Source: an uncultured Collinsella sp.
Lineage (GTDB): Bacteria; Actinomycetota; Coriobacteriia; Coriobacteriales; Coriobacteriaceae
Direction: 5' to 3'
NCBI GenBank assembly: GCA_900541015.1
Contig: UQIB01000011.1
Location: 1 to 64,000 of the forward strand
DNA length: 64,000 bases
A program made the translations under genes and the position numbers. Shown in pieces: positions 32,696-42,630 of this stretch. Position 1 is the first letter of the stretch. Each line of letters starts with the position of its first letter. Below the pieces are notes generated by a model that had not been told where the DNA came from, did not search any database, and was given only the letters and a program-made list of their open reading frames with translations.

Positions 32696-34123
32696 ATGGC
32701 CGAGGTTTGGCGCTTCTTTGCGCATGAGGATGATTTTGCCGATATAGACGAGGCTGGCGCGTGCGAGCGCCTGGGCCGCGTGCTGTCGTTTCCGACCATT
32801 TCGAACATGGATGCCGAGGCGGTGGACTGGCAACCTTTCGACGACCTGCGCGCGTATATGCAGCAGGCCTGGCCGCGCGTGTTTGCGGCGGGTGAGGTCG
32901 AGCTTATCGACCACTCGCTGCTCGTGACGCTCGGCGGTTCCGACCCTGCCCTCAAGCCCATTATGCTCATGGGCCACATGGACGTGGTCCCCGTGGTGCC
33001 CGGCACCGAGGCCGACTGGACGTATGCCCCCTTTAGCGGTCACGTGGACGACACCTACATTTGGGGTCGCGGCGCGATCGACATGAAGGACCAGGTCGCA
33101 GGCATTCTCGAGGCGGTTGAGTATACGCTGGCGCACGGCTGGGAGCACGAGCGCACGCTGCTCCTGGCTTTTGGCCAGGACGAGGAGACGACGCAGTGCG
33201 GCGCAGGCGCCATCGGCCGCGCGCTCGAGGAGCGCGGCATTGAGCTTGAGTTCCTGATCGACGAGGGCGACTATCGTATCGTTGAGGCTGCCGAGTACGG
33301 CGCAGGCGAGGGTTGGCTTATGCATGCCGATCTTGCCGAGAAGGGCTATGCCGATATCGTGCTCAGGACGAAGAGCGAGGGCGGGCATTCTTCCAACCCT
33401 TACGGTGGCACGTCGCTCGAAGTGCTCAGCCGCGCTATTGCCGCGATTTGCGATATCGAGTGGCCGGCGCGTGTGACCGATCTGCTTGCCGCGCAGCTCG
33501 TCGAGCTGGGGCTTTATACCGCAGACGAGATTGCTGCCAGCAAGGATGCCATCGTGCGCGACTGCCTTGCCAGCAAAAAGCTGTACCCGCTTGTGACCAC
33601 CACCTGTGCGCCCACGCAAATCGAGGGCGGCAGTACCGGTGCCAACGTAATGCCGCAAGATATGTGGGTCAATATCAACTTCCGCATGCTCGAGGGTACG
33701 AGCGTGGCCGATGTCGTGGCCTGCTGCCGCGAGGCCGTTGCCACCGCTGGGCTCGCCGGCCGAGTCGAGGTCGAGCTGGGCCCCGGCAGCTCCGAGCCCT
33801 CGCCGTCCCCGCGCGTGGGCGGTCCGGGGCTCGAGGCCGTCCGCGCCATCGCCGCCCGCTATTTCCGTGATCCCAAGCCGACGGAGGAAAACGGATCGTC
33901 TGCGGTGGGCCAAGAGCCGATGAGCATCGTGCCCTCGACCGTGATTGGTGCAACCGATGCCGCCAACTACCAGCGCATTTGCCACGAGTGCATCCGCTTC
34001 TCCGCCTTTGTGGTCGACGATGACGAATGCGACCGCGGCGTCCACGGCACCAACGAGCGCATCACCCGTCGCGCCTACCTCCAAGGCATCCGCTTCCTCA
34101 TCGCCCTGCTCCACACGCTCTAG
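32696..34123 (+). CDS. M20-family metallopeptidase
   Basis: A 475-residue zinc peptidase/deacylase of the M20 dipeptidase/ArgE-like family. Metal-site motifs are GHMDVVPVVPG, GRGAIDMKDQ and GQDEETTQCG (general-base Glu-Glu pair region), with a GGHSSNPYG dimerisation-domain motif and a C-terminal GVHGTNERI carrying the last metal-binding His. ATG at 32696 with GAAAGG upstream. It follows an amino-acid importer, so it may process a dipeptide or N-acyl amino acid (inference). Its stop is directly followed by the left half of a palindrome split by the adhesin island. Confidence 0.9.
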   Translation: MAEVWRFFAHEDDFADIDEAGACERLGRVLSFPTISNMDAEAVDWQPFDDLRAYMQQAWPRVFAAGEVELIDHSLLVTLGGSDPALKPIMLMGHMDVVPVVPGTEADWTYAPFSGHVDDTYIWGRGAIDMKDQVAGILEAVEYTLAHGWEHERTLLLAFGQDEETTQCGAGAIGRALEERGIELEFLIDEGDYRIVEAAEYGAGEGWLMHADLAEKGYADIVLRTKSEGGHSSNPYGGTSLEVLSRAIAAICDIEWPARVTDLLAAQLVELGLYTADEIAASKDAIVRDCLASKKLYPLVTTTCAPTQIEGGSTGANVMPQDMWVNINFRMLEGTSVADVVACCREAVATAGLAGRVEVELGPGSSEPSPSPRVGGPGLEAVRAIAARYFRDPKPTEENGSSAVGQEPMSIVPSTVIGATDAANYQRICHECIRFSAFVVDDDECDRGVHGTNERITRRAYLQGIRFLIALLHTL

Positions 34124-34124
34124 C

Positions 34125-34142
34125 ATGCGACAAAGGGACTGA
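34125..34142. repeat. Left half of a class I palindrome split by the island
   Basis: ATGCGACAAAGGGACTGA. Its last six bases GACTGA recur at 43082-43087, where the right half of the palindrome begins. Joining the halves with one GACTGA restores a perfect 13-bp inverted repeat like copy 2 at 14436. Confidence 0.8.
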
Positions 34143-34261
34143 GCCGATTTCATCGGTAATGAGACAAAAACTGTCATAGAATAAGACAAAGATATCTTAA
34201 GAGACATATGCTGGGGTTGGTATTTCTTGAACGACTGCGGGCATGTGCCAGACTGCCTCGG

Positions 34262-34274
34262 CCCCCCGGGGGGG
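34262..34274 (+). promoter_or_regulatory. C6-G7 tract upstream of the adhesin start
   Basis: Six C followed by seven G residues, 38 bp before the likely start codon. The following bases (TGCCCAGGCGGG) resemble those after the nine-G tract at 34360, so the two may derive from a duplication. Length changes here could alter promoter spacing or leader structure. Confidence 0.5.
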
Positions 34275-34311
34275 TGCCCAGGCGGGTCGCCGTGTGACGG
34301 GGAGGGAAATT

Positions 34312-37300
34312 ATGCAGGAGCTCAGAGAGGCGACGTCTCTACTCATGAATATGGTTACCGGGGGGGGGTGTCCCAGCAGGGAACTTCTTGGTGGACATCG
34401 GCCGCGCGAGCGGTGGTCCGTCATGTCTTGTGGCCGTCGTCGCGGGCTGCGCTCGGTCTCGCCATATGCGATTGTTCTGGCCCTCGCCATCGCGCTGACG
34501 GCGAGTTTCTTCCTGCCGCTTCGTGCCGAGGCGGCAATTTCGGACCACACGGTTCCGACGATTTCGCCTTCGGGGACAACAATTAACCTGTTTGATTACT
34601 GGGTGAATTCGGAGGATCACCTGTCGGTCAGTGGATCCGACGGCATCAACAAGGACCACCGCTTCCAGTTCAAGGATCAAGGAGCCAGCGAGGAACTTAA
34701 CCAGTATACGGGTGGCTCCCGGGTCCGCACCGGCATCGTGAACAATGTTCTTGCCGGTGGTTACCCGAGACTCACCGACCGCTGGGAGGGAGAATCCCTC
34801 GGCTACCTGTTTGATTCCTCCGTCCAGACGGGCAAGATATCCCATATGGGTGTGACGGGTCTGTTGCAGGCCAAGGGTGGCTACTACGAGTATGACAGCT
34901 CGCGGAACTACGCGGCGTACAACGCCAATAAGAATGCATTTGATGTCTACAATGCTGCCGGCGTTATGCAAGCGGGGGCTGGCTCTCAAAATGGAGGTCA
35001 GTTTTTCCCCTTCGATGCGGCCGATAAGGTATTCAAGGAGGAGAACGGCCGCCTCGTCCGGAACGGCATTACGTCGTCGAACAACGGCGACTCGAATTAT
35101 AACGATGGCAAACCCCTCAACCATTATTTCGGCCTCTCCATGTCATCGCGCTTCGTGCAGCCGACGGATGGCAAAACGAACGCTGGCGATCCCATGACCT
35201 TTGAGTTCGCCGGCGACGACGACGTCTGGGTGTTCATTGACGATGTCCTCGTGGGCGACATTGGCGGCATCCACACCAGTGCTAAGCTGACCATTGACTT
35301 CCAAACGGGCAAGATTAAGGTTAACAATTCCCCAGACGGCACGCTGTTAAGTAAGTTCCAGGAAGCGGGGCGGGGCACTTCGGGCTTCACTGGCAACACC
35401 TTCGCTAGCGACACCAGCCACACGCTCAAGTTCTTCTACTTGGAGCGTGGCGCCACCGACTCCAACATGAAGCTCAAGTACAACCTCGTGACGGTTCCCG
35501 AGTCCGACATCATCAAGTTCGACCAGGACGGCAAGTTCGTACAGGGTGCCGAGTTCAAGCTCTATAAGACCGACAAGGACTTCAAGACCGTGGGCGAGCT
35601 CATCGGCTCCGGTACCACGGACGAGGCCGGCCACCTAACGCTCACGAACGACGTGGACAACGGCGTCATCAACTTCGACGATCTCTACAACAAGGATCAC
35701 GACAACAACAAGTACTACCTCCTGAAGGAGACGCACGTACCCGAGGGATACCGCTCGAGTCTCGCGGCGACGGGTGGTAGCATGCAGCTCGAGTACGTGC
35801 CCGCGAGCGCTGAGAACGGCGCGGGCGGCGTCATCATCAACCGCGGCGGTATGGACGCGGGCAGCGTCGTGTGGAAGACCGGTGCGTTCGCCGCCGCGAA
35901 GGAGACCATCACCGCGCCGTCGACCGTGTACAAGGCAAATAATGACCTGACGAAGTCCGACAAGACCGTCAATCTGGACTCCGGCATACTGTTCGCTGTG
36001 GTGCTCAAGCGCGACAAAAGCGCAGGCACAGGTATCAAAGATCCGAGCAATTGGTACGCCGTGTCGGGCGACCCATCGACGGGAGCGGGATACACCCTCG
36101 CCAAGGAGCCGGGCATGACCGGTGCTATCGAGGCGGCGAAGAAGGACCTGCACGCCTTCACGCTCAACACAAGCGGCCAGTACCAGGTAGAGATTCAAAA
36201 TCTGCCCGGTGACATCTCCAAGTACTACTACCTGCTGAGCGGTGATGCCCGCAAGGATGCCGAGTACACGGTGGCCATCTACCACACAACGGCGAGCTCG
36301 ATCGGCGACGCGACGCCTGAGAACACAGTCCACGTGTACAGCGACGACATCGCAGACGGCACGAACTTCAAGCGGCAGTTCGCCACGCGCCTGCTCGTCA
36401 CGAACATCCAGAATCGCCTGTTCGTGCAGAAGACCGATACCGAGGGTAAGCCCGTTGACGGGGCGAAGTTCGGCCTTTACAAGTCCACCCAGGTGACTAC
36501 GGATGCGAACGGCAAGGCCGTGCTCGATGGCGACCAGGCCCCCTACGACACCCTGACGACGAGGTCGGTCGCCAACCCGGTCAAGCTCGAAGGGGCGGGC
36601 GTATTCCCGTCTACGAGCGACAGTAGCGAGCCGCTCGTGAAGGGTACCTACTTCCTGAAGGAGGTCTCGGCGCCCAATGGCTTCCTGCTTAATGACAGGC
36701 TCATCAAGGTGATTGTGGACGATTACGGCGTCCACGCCGATGCTGGTACAGTTGATGACGGCGTTTCGACGTTCGTGGGCGTGGGCTCGCTCATGAAGAG
36801 CCTGGGCCAGTTTGGCGCAGAGGGCGACATTGACAACACGCTCACGTGGATCAAGGGTGTGCGGCAGACCTCGAATGGTGTGACCGATACTGACGGTAAT
36901 CTGTCGTGGAGCAATGTCGATCCCGCCGGTGCCGGCGACACGGTGCACCTCAAGTACGATGCCAACGGACGTGTCTACCAGTATGGGCCCACCGAGGAGG
37001 GCAAACCCTACCGCCTGGAGACCGAGACGGGCTGGATACGTATGGGTATCACCCAGGACGAGCAGCCCAAGGGGACCAAGTCGAAAGGTGCCCGTGCCGA
37101 TCTGCGCGACATGAACAACCTGAATGCCCTGTTTACGGGCGCCACCTGCGTGCGCGTGGCTAACAAGCGCGAGGCGAGCCTCGAGGTGACGAAGAAGGTT
37201 GACGTGCCCGATGGACTGACGGGCAATAAGGATGCGGAGTTCACCTTCAAGTTCACCGTGCCCAAGGGGAAGACGTATAAGGCTGCAGTCTTCGAGAAGG

Positions 37301-40300
37301 CGGGCGCGGCCGATGAGAAGCAGGTCGGCGATATGTTCGACCTGACGAACGGTCGCGAGCAGACCATCACGGCCGGCCAGACGATCCGCGTGTACGGCCT
37401 CGCCGAGCACGACGCCTACACGGTGCAGGAGCTGACCGGTACGGACAAGATGCCGGCCGGCTTCACGCTGACCAAGCGCGAGCAGGGCGGCAACGCCCTG
37501 AGTGGCGAGGGCGACAGCATCTCCGGCACGATCGCAAAGCAGAACGCCGACGGCACACTGGTCGACGCCAACAAGCTGGTATTCACGAATACCTACAGCG
37601 TAAAGTCGCCGGTGACGCTCACCAATGCGTTCTGGGCGCAGAAGGTGCTCCAGGGCCGTGACTGGAAAGATGGCGATAGCTTCAAGATTTACCTGCGCGC
37701 GGACAAGGGCACGCCGATGCCCGACGGTGCCGAGAATGCACCCGTGAGTGGTATGAAGCAGGTTGTGAAGACCGTTGAGAACGGGGACAAGTTCGACTTC
37801 GGCGAGATTGAGTACACCAAGCCCGGCACCTACACCTATCTCATCGCCGAGGCCACGCCGTCTCAAAACGACGCTAGCTGGCTGCCCGGGTTCGGGTATT
37901 CAAGCGCTTCCTACCGCGTCACGGTGACGGTGAGCGATAACGGCGACGGCACGCTGTCGCAGCCGGCAGTCAAGATGGAGCAGACCTACACCGACGACGG
38001 CGTGAGCCATGAGGACAACCCGATCAAGGTCGCTGACAAAATCGCCAAGATCACGAACACCTATAACACCGATGAGAAGACCATCTCCTTCAACGTGCAG
38101 AAGACGTATGCCGACCAGTCCGGTGCAAATCCGCTTGTGAAGGATAAGTTCACGTTCCAGCTCGAGGCACTCGGCGGGATGAAGAATGATGCCGTGCCGA
38201 GTGGAGCCATCGATTTCGGCAAGCTCGCCACCTCCTACAGCGTCGGTGCCAGCAAGGTCCCCATGCCTAAGGGGTGCACGTCCACCACGACCACGGCGAA
38301 GAACGATGACGACGGTATCGCTGCGTTCCCGCAGATCACCTATACGATGGAGAGCGAGAACCTCACCTACGTGTACAAGGTGACCGAGGTCAAGGATTCC
38401 GATACATCGACGTCCAGTGGCATGGGCTACGACGATACGGTGTACTACGTGCTGGTGAAGAACCAGCAGGTTGATAACGAGTCTGGGACGGGTAAGTGCC
38501 TGTCCTCCACGGTCACGTATTGGAAGGCCGACGGCACGCAGCTGACGGACGCCAACGGATACATCCCGTTCAAGAACACCTACACGGTGACCCAGGCGAC
38601 GTCGGCGCCGGTTAACGTGCAAAAGACGTTCACCGGGCGCGCGTGGGAGACGAGCGATACGTTTGATTTCACACTGACGCCGGCGGATGACGCCACGACG
38701 AAAGCGGTTAAAAACAAGGTCGTTATCCAGAGGAAGGCTACCGACTCCGATGAGACCGGCGATCTGACGACTAAGGTTGAGATCGCAGGCGCCGGTGACG
38801 CGACGCGTTCTGCAACCTTCGGTGCGGGCGACCTGGTGTTCACCAAGTCGGGCACGTATACGTTCAATGTGAACGAGACGAAGCCGACCGACGCGGATAA
38901 GACTGGTATTGCGTATGACGGCCATACGTCCACGGTGACGTACACAGTGACCGATATCGAGAACGGCAAGCACACCGGTAAGCTGACCGCGTCGGTTGCG
39001 TACGACAACAAGCAGGCGACGACGGATGCCGACCGGCAGGTGACGGACGCCGCCGCGTTCACCAACATCTATGCGGCCTCTGGTACCTACGCGGGCATCG
39101 ATGTGACCAAGACTCTGGTTGGTACCCCGCTGAAGAATGGCATGTTCCCGTTCACCATCGAGGCGATGACGTATAACGGTACGACGGCCCCGGAGCCGGC
39201 TGATACCGATAAGTCGTTCAAGAACACCGTGGGCAAGGATGACGGTAACGATACGCAGACCGCCACGATGTCCGGCAAGCTGAAGATGAACTTCACGCAG
39301 CTGAGCTACAACAAGGTGTATGTGTACAAGGTGTCTGAGGTGCATGGCGCCAACGCTGGTGGATACACGTATGACACCGAGTACCCCGGTGACGCCTACG
39401 TGCTCATTGCGGTGAAGCCGAATCCGGACAACAAAGGCCAGCTCTACACCGAGACGACCATCGTGAAGGGCCCGGACGTGACGGCGCTCGTTGGCGAGAA
39501 CGACAACGTTGATGCGCTGACGGCCGAGGCGATTAAGGGCCTCGATACCACGACCAACTACGTGCAGACGGTCTCGAGTCGCGATGCGAAGCCCGCTACG
39601 CCTATCGTCCCGTTCAAGAACAGTTACAAGTCAGACGCCAGCGACGAGCTGACCCCGCAGGTGACGAAGAAGATCTCCGGTGTTGAGAGCACGGAGAAGG
39701 CGTTCTCGTTCACGCTGACCGCCACGGAAGAGACACAGCAGAAGATCGCCGCCGGCGACTTGGGTGTGTCGGACGACCTGGCGGGCGACGCGCACGCGGA
39801 GTCCAAGGCCACGAAGGACAAGATTATCAAGGACAAGGGCCAGACGGTCGACTTCTCGAATATGACGTTCAACAAGGCGGGCGAGTACACGTTCACGCTC
39901 ACCGAGGTGCACAACGCTGATGATGATCCCGCAGCGGACGGCGTGCAGAACGCCGGCTGGACGATGGACGCCTCGACCTATACCGTCACGGTAAGGGTCG
40001 AGGATAAGGACGCCAAGCTGACCGTCACGGGCGTGACGGTGAAGAAGGATGGTGACGCTGAGGCCAAGCCCATCAAGGCTGAGGTCAAGGACGGCAAGGT
40101 GAACCTCGCCACCTTCAACAACACCTACGACGCAAAGGGTTCCGTAATCCTGACGGCGACCAAGACCATCAAGGTTGCGGACGGCTTCGACCACACGACG
40201 GAGCCCGCGGACGGCGAGTTCACCTTCGACCTGAAGGACGCTGCCGGCAACGTGCTCGACACCGCGAAGAACGATGCAAACGGCAAGGTCAGCTTCACGC

Positions 40301-42549
40301 GCGAGTTCCAGCTCTCCGACTTGGACGGCGCCGCGAGCAAGGACTTCACCTACACCATCGTGGAGCAGCCGGGCGCGGAGCCGGGCATGGTCTATGACAG
40401 CCATCCCCTCACCTATACGGTGACGGTCACGGACGGCGGGAACGGAGCACTGAATGCGAAGGCGATCGTGACGAGCGCATCCGGCTCGGATACCTTCACC
40501 AACACCTACCAGCCGGCCGCGACCGGCCTGGCCCTCGGTGCGCAGAAGAGCTATGTGAAGAAGGACGACAACACGCCGATCGTCCCCAAGTGCGGCGAGT
40601 TCACCTTCGATGTGTACGAGGGCAACCTGACGGCTGAGCAGCTTGCCGGGGCCAAGCCCGTCCGGACCGCGACCAACGGCGCGGACGGAAGTGTTAACTT
40701 CGACGCCTTCTCCTACGCGAAGCCGGGCACGCACGAGTACACCATCGTGGAGCGGAAGGGTGATCTGGCCTACGTGACCTACGACGCCGCGGTGCACCAT
40801 GCCGTGGTGACGGTTGCGGACAATGCCGGCACGCTGCAGGCGAGCGTCGCCTACGACGGCACGAATGTCACGAAGCCCAGCTTCACCAACACCTACGAGG
40901 CACAGGCGACGGACTCCGGCGCGATCGCCCTCACCAAGAGCGTTGACGTGCACGACGGCAGCTATCAGCTAAAGGCGGGAGACTTCGCCTTCGAGCTGGT
41001 GGGGTCTGACGGCTCGGTGATCCAGACCCAGAAGAACGATGCGCACGGCAAGGTTGCCTTCGACAAGCTGACCTTCGACCATGCGGGCACCTTTACCTAC
41101 ACGGTCCGCGAGGTGCAGCCGACGGGGGACGCGCCGGGCGTGCCGGGCGTGACCTACACCGGCAAGACGTACACCCTGACCTACGTGGTGAAGGACAACA
41201 ACGACGGCAAGCTGGTGGTAGAGAGCTCTACGGTGAAACCGAGCGAGGGCACCGAGAACGGCGTCACCCCCAATACCATGACGTTTGCGAACAGCTACCA
41301 GCCGGGTCAGACCTCCTACCAGATCTCTGGCACCAAGGTGCTTGAGAATGCCGACCCGGCCACCACGCGGACGCCCGCCGATGGCGAGTTCACATTCGCG
41401 CTGATTGACGTGGCCACCGGGCAGGAGATCGACCGGACCACGAACGTGGGTAAAGCGTTTACCTTCAAGGCCATCTCGTACACCGCAACTGGTTCGCATG
41501 CGTACCAGGTGAAGGAGGTTGCGGGCCAAGATGGCACCATCACTTACAGCGATGCGGTGCTGGACGTAACGGTGAACGTGACCGATGACGGCAGCGGCCA
41601 GCTGACCGCGACGGCGAACAAGACGGCTGCGGATCTGACCTTCACCAACACCTACACGCCGACGGCAACGACGGCGACGATTACCGGAACGAAGGCTCTG
41701 ACCGGCCGCGACCTGGCCGAGGGTGAGTTCTTCTTCGACCTGAAGGACGCCGACGGTAACGTGGTGCAGACGGTGCAGAACGGCGCCGACGGCACGTTCG
41801 GCTTCGCGCCGCTGCAGCTGGACAAGGTGGGGACGTACGTCTACACCGTGTCCGAGCGGGCAGGGGCGACGGCGAACGGCGTCACCTACGACACGACGGT
41901 CTTTACCGCGACGGTGACGGTGACGGAGAATGCGGAGACGCACGCGCTGGAGGCGCAGGTTGCCTACAGCAAGGGCGGCAAGGCTGCGGATGCGGTGGCG
42001 TTCAGCAACAGTTACGCGCCGGCCGCGACTGAGGTGAAGCTGGGGGCCTCCAAGGTGCTGAGCGGCGAGGACCTGAAGGAAGGGCAGTTCTCCTTCCAGC
42101 TGAAGGATGCCGACGGCAAGGTGCTGCAGACCGCAAAGAACGCGGCGGACGGCACGGTGGGCTTCGAGGCGATCTCGTACGACAAGCCCGGAACGTACGC
42201 CTACAGCATCTCCGAGGTGGACGACGGTCAGAAGAACGTGACGTACGACGCGGCCGAGCACCGGGTAACGGTGACGGTGACGGACGACGGTGCGGGCCAT
42301 CTGGTGGCGACGGTAACCTATGACGGCGCCGTGGCGCCGGTGTTCAAGAACACGTACACGCCGCCGACCACCCCGCCGACGGAGCCGCCCACCAATCCGC
42401 CGAGCAAGTCACCGGTGCCGAAGGAGGAGAAGCCGGGTCTGCCGTATACGGGCGATACCAGCTTGTCGCCGATGGCCCTGGGTGGCATCGCGGGCGGCGC
42501 GGTGGTGCTGATCGCCGCAGGCGCTATCCTGCGGCGCCGGAACCGGTAG
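34312..42549 (+). CDS. Giant sortase-anchored adhesin with twelve isopeptide-type repeats
   Basis: A 2745-residue secreted wall protein. Signal helix at about residues 50-72 (VLALAIALTASFFLPLRAEA), then a fibro-slime/PA14-like domain (about 80-395, DDVWVFIDDVLVGDIGGIH), SpaA-like modules (about 400-510 and 700-800), then twelve tandem pilin-type domains (about 950-2680). Each begins with a conserved Lys (as in TGTKALTG) and ends with F-x-N-(T/S)-Y or close to it, the Lys/Asn pair of intramolecular isopeptide bonds. A Pro-rich stalk and LPYTG (2710-2714), hydrophobic helix and RRRNR tail follow. The ATG at 34312 follows GGGAGGG; ATG at 34423 is an alternative giving a plain signal peptide. A nine-G tract lies between them. 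No sortase gene is nearby. Confidence 0.9.
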   Translation: MQELREATSLLMNMVTGGGCPSRELLGGHRPRERWSVMSCGRRRGLRSVSPYAIVLALAIALTASFFLPLRAEAAISDHTVPTISPSGTTINLFDYWVNSEDHLSVSGSDGINKDHRFQFKDQGASEELNQYTGGSRVRTGIVNNVLAGGYPRLTDRWEGESLGYLFDSSVQTGKISHMGVTGLLQAKGGYYEYDSSRNYAAYNANKNAFDVYNAAGVMQAGAGSQNGGQFFPFDAADKVFKEENGRLVRNGITSSNNGDSNYNDGKPLNHYFGLSMSSRFVQPTDGKTNAGDPMTFEFAGDDDVWVFIDDVLVGDIGGIHTSAKLTIDFQTGKIKVNNSPDGTLLSKFQEAGRGTSGFTGNTFASDTSHTLKFFYLERGATDSNMKLKYNLVTVPESDIIKFDQDGKFVQGAEFKLYKTDKDFKTVGELIGSGTTDEAGHLTLTNDVDNGVINFDDLYNKDHDNNKYYLLKETHVPEGYRSSLAATGGSMQLEYVPASAENGAGGVIINRGGMDAGSVVWKTGAFAAAKETITAPSTVYKANNDLTKSDKTVNLDSGILFAVVLKRDKSAGTGIKDPSNWYAVSGDPSTGAGYTLAKEPGMTGAIEAAKKDLHAFTLNTSGQYQVEIQNLPGDISKYYYLLSGDARKDAEYTVAIYHTTASSIGDATPENTVHVYSDDIADGTNFKRQFATRLLVTNIQNRLFVQKTDTEGKPVDGAKFGLYKSTQVTTDANGKAVLDGDQAPYDTLTTRSVANPVKLEGAGVFPSTSDSSEPLVKGTYFLKEVSAPNGFLLNDRLIKVIVDDYGVHADAGTVDDGVSTFVGVGSLMKSLGQFGAEGDIDNTLTWIKGVRQTSNGVTDTDGNLSWSNVDPAGAGDTVHLKYDANGRVYQYGPTEEGKPYRLETETGWIRMGITQDEQPKGTKSKGARADLRDMNNLNALFTGATCVRVANKREASLEVTKKVDVPDGLTGNKDAEFTFKFTVPKGKTYKAAVFEKAGAADEKQVGDMFDLTNGREQTITAGQTIRVYGLAEHDAYTVQELTGTDKMPAGFTLTKREQGGNALSGEGDSISGTIAKQNADGTLVDANKLVFTNTYSVKSPVTLTNAFWAQKVLQGRDWKDGDSFKIYLRADKGTPMPDGAENAPVSGMKQVVKTVENGDKFDFGEIEYTKPGTYTYLIAEATPSQNDASWLPGFGYSSASYRVTVTVSDNGDGTLSQPAVKMEQTYTDDGVSHEDNPIKVADKIAKITNTYNTDEKTISFNVQKTYADQSGANPLVKDKFTFQLEALGGMKNDAVPSGAIDFGKLATSYSVGASKVPMPKGCTSTTTTAKNDDDGIAAFPQITYTMESENLTYVYKVTEVKDSDTSTSSGMGYDDTVYYVLVKNQQVDNESGTGKCLSSTVTYWKADGTQLTDANGYIPFKNTYTVTQATSAPVNVQKTFTGRAWETSDTFDFTLTPADDATTKAVKNKVVIQRKATDSDETGDLTTKVEIAGAGDATRSATFGAGDLVFTKSGTYTFNVNETKPTDADKTGIAYDGHTSTVTYTVTDIENGKHTGKLTASVAYDNKQATTDADRQVTDAAAFTNIYAASGTYAGIDVTKTLVGTPLKNGMFPFTIEAMTYNGTTAPEPADTDKSFKNTVGKDDGNDTQTATMSGKLKMNFTQLSYNKVYVYKVSEVHGANAGGYTYDTEYPGDAYVLIAVKPNPDNKGQLYTETTIVKGPDVTALVGENDNVDALTAEAIKGLDTTTNYVQTVSSRDAKPATPIVPFKNSYKSDASDELTPQVTKKISGVESTEKAFSFTLTATEETQQKIAAGDLGVSDDLAGDAHAESKATKDKIIKDKGQTVDFSNMTFNKAGEYTFTLTEVHNADDDPAADGVQNAGWTMDASTYTVTVRVEDKDAKLTVTGVTVKKDGDAEAKPIKAEVKDGKVNLATFNNTYDAKGSVILTATKTIKVADGFDHTTEPADGEFTFDLKDAAGNVLDTAKNDANGKVSFTREFQLSDLDGAASKDFTYTIVEQPGAEPGMVYDSHPLTYTVTVTDGGNGALNAKAIVTSASGSDTFTNTYQPAATGLALGAQKSYVKKDDNTPIVPKCGEFTFDVYEGNLTAEQLAGAKPVRTATNGADGSVNFDAFSYAKPGTHEYTIVERKGDLAYVTYDAAVHHAVVTVADNAGTLQASVAYDGTNVTKPSFTNTYEAQATDSGAIALTKSVDVHDGSYQLKAGDFAFELVGSDGSVIQTQKNDAHGKVAFDKLTFDHAGTFTYTVREVQPTGDAPGVPGVTYTGKTYTLTYVVKDNNDGKLVVESSTVKPSEGTENGVTPNTMTFANSYQPGQTSYQISGTKVLENADPATTRTPADGEFTFALIDVATGQEIDRTTNVGKAFTFKAISYTATGSHAYQVKEVAGQDGTITYSDAVLDVTVNVTDDGSGQLTATANKTAADLTFTNTYTPTATTATITGTKALTGRDLAEGEFFFDLKDADGNVVQTVQNGADGTFGFAPLQLDKVGTYVYTVSERAGATANGVTYDTTVFTATVTVTENAETHALEAQVAYSKGGKAADAVAFSNSYAPAATEVKLGASKVLSGEDLKEGQFSFQLKDADGKVLQTAKNAADGTVGFEAISYDKPGTYAYSISEVDDGQKNVTYDAAEHRVTVTVTDDGAGHLVATVTYDGAVAPVFKNTYTPPTTPPTEPPTNPPSKSPVPKEEKPGLPYTGDTSLSPMALGGIAGGAVVLIAAGAILRRRNR
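34360..34368 (+). repeat. Nine-G tract inside the adhesin leader
   Basis: GTTACC then nine G then TGTCCC. At nine the reading frame from ATG 34312 is open through the whole gene. Loss of one G shifts it into a frame that stops near 34586, giving a product of about 90 residues. Such tracts mutate by slipped-strand pairing, so this is a candidate phase-variation switch. Confidence 0.7.
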
Positions 42550-42577
42550 CTACGGCGGCCGAGAAGGGCTTTGATTG

Positions 42578-42616
42578 AGGGCGGGTGGTCGCAGGGCGCG
42601 GCCGCTCGCCCTTTTT
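42578..42616 (+). terminator. Terminator of the adhesin gene
   Basis: AGGGCG pairs with CGCCCT in a GC-rich imperfect hairpin and is followed by five T residues, about 30 bp after the stop codon. Confidence 0.65.
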
Positions 42617-42630
42617 GGTGAAAGGCTATG

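Noticed and set aside
30256..34207. Two very long minus-strand frames (776 and 853 codons)
   Set aside because: Antisense shadows of the ABC importer operon and M20 peptidase, whose motifs are complete.
35635..42300. Several minus-strand frames inside the adhesin gene
   Set aside because: They follow the periodic repeats of the sense protein and have no signals of their own.
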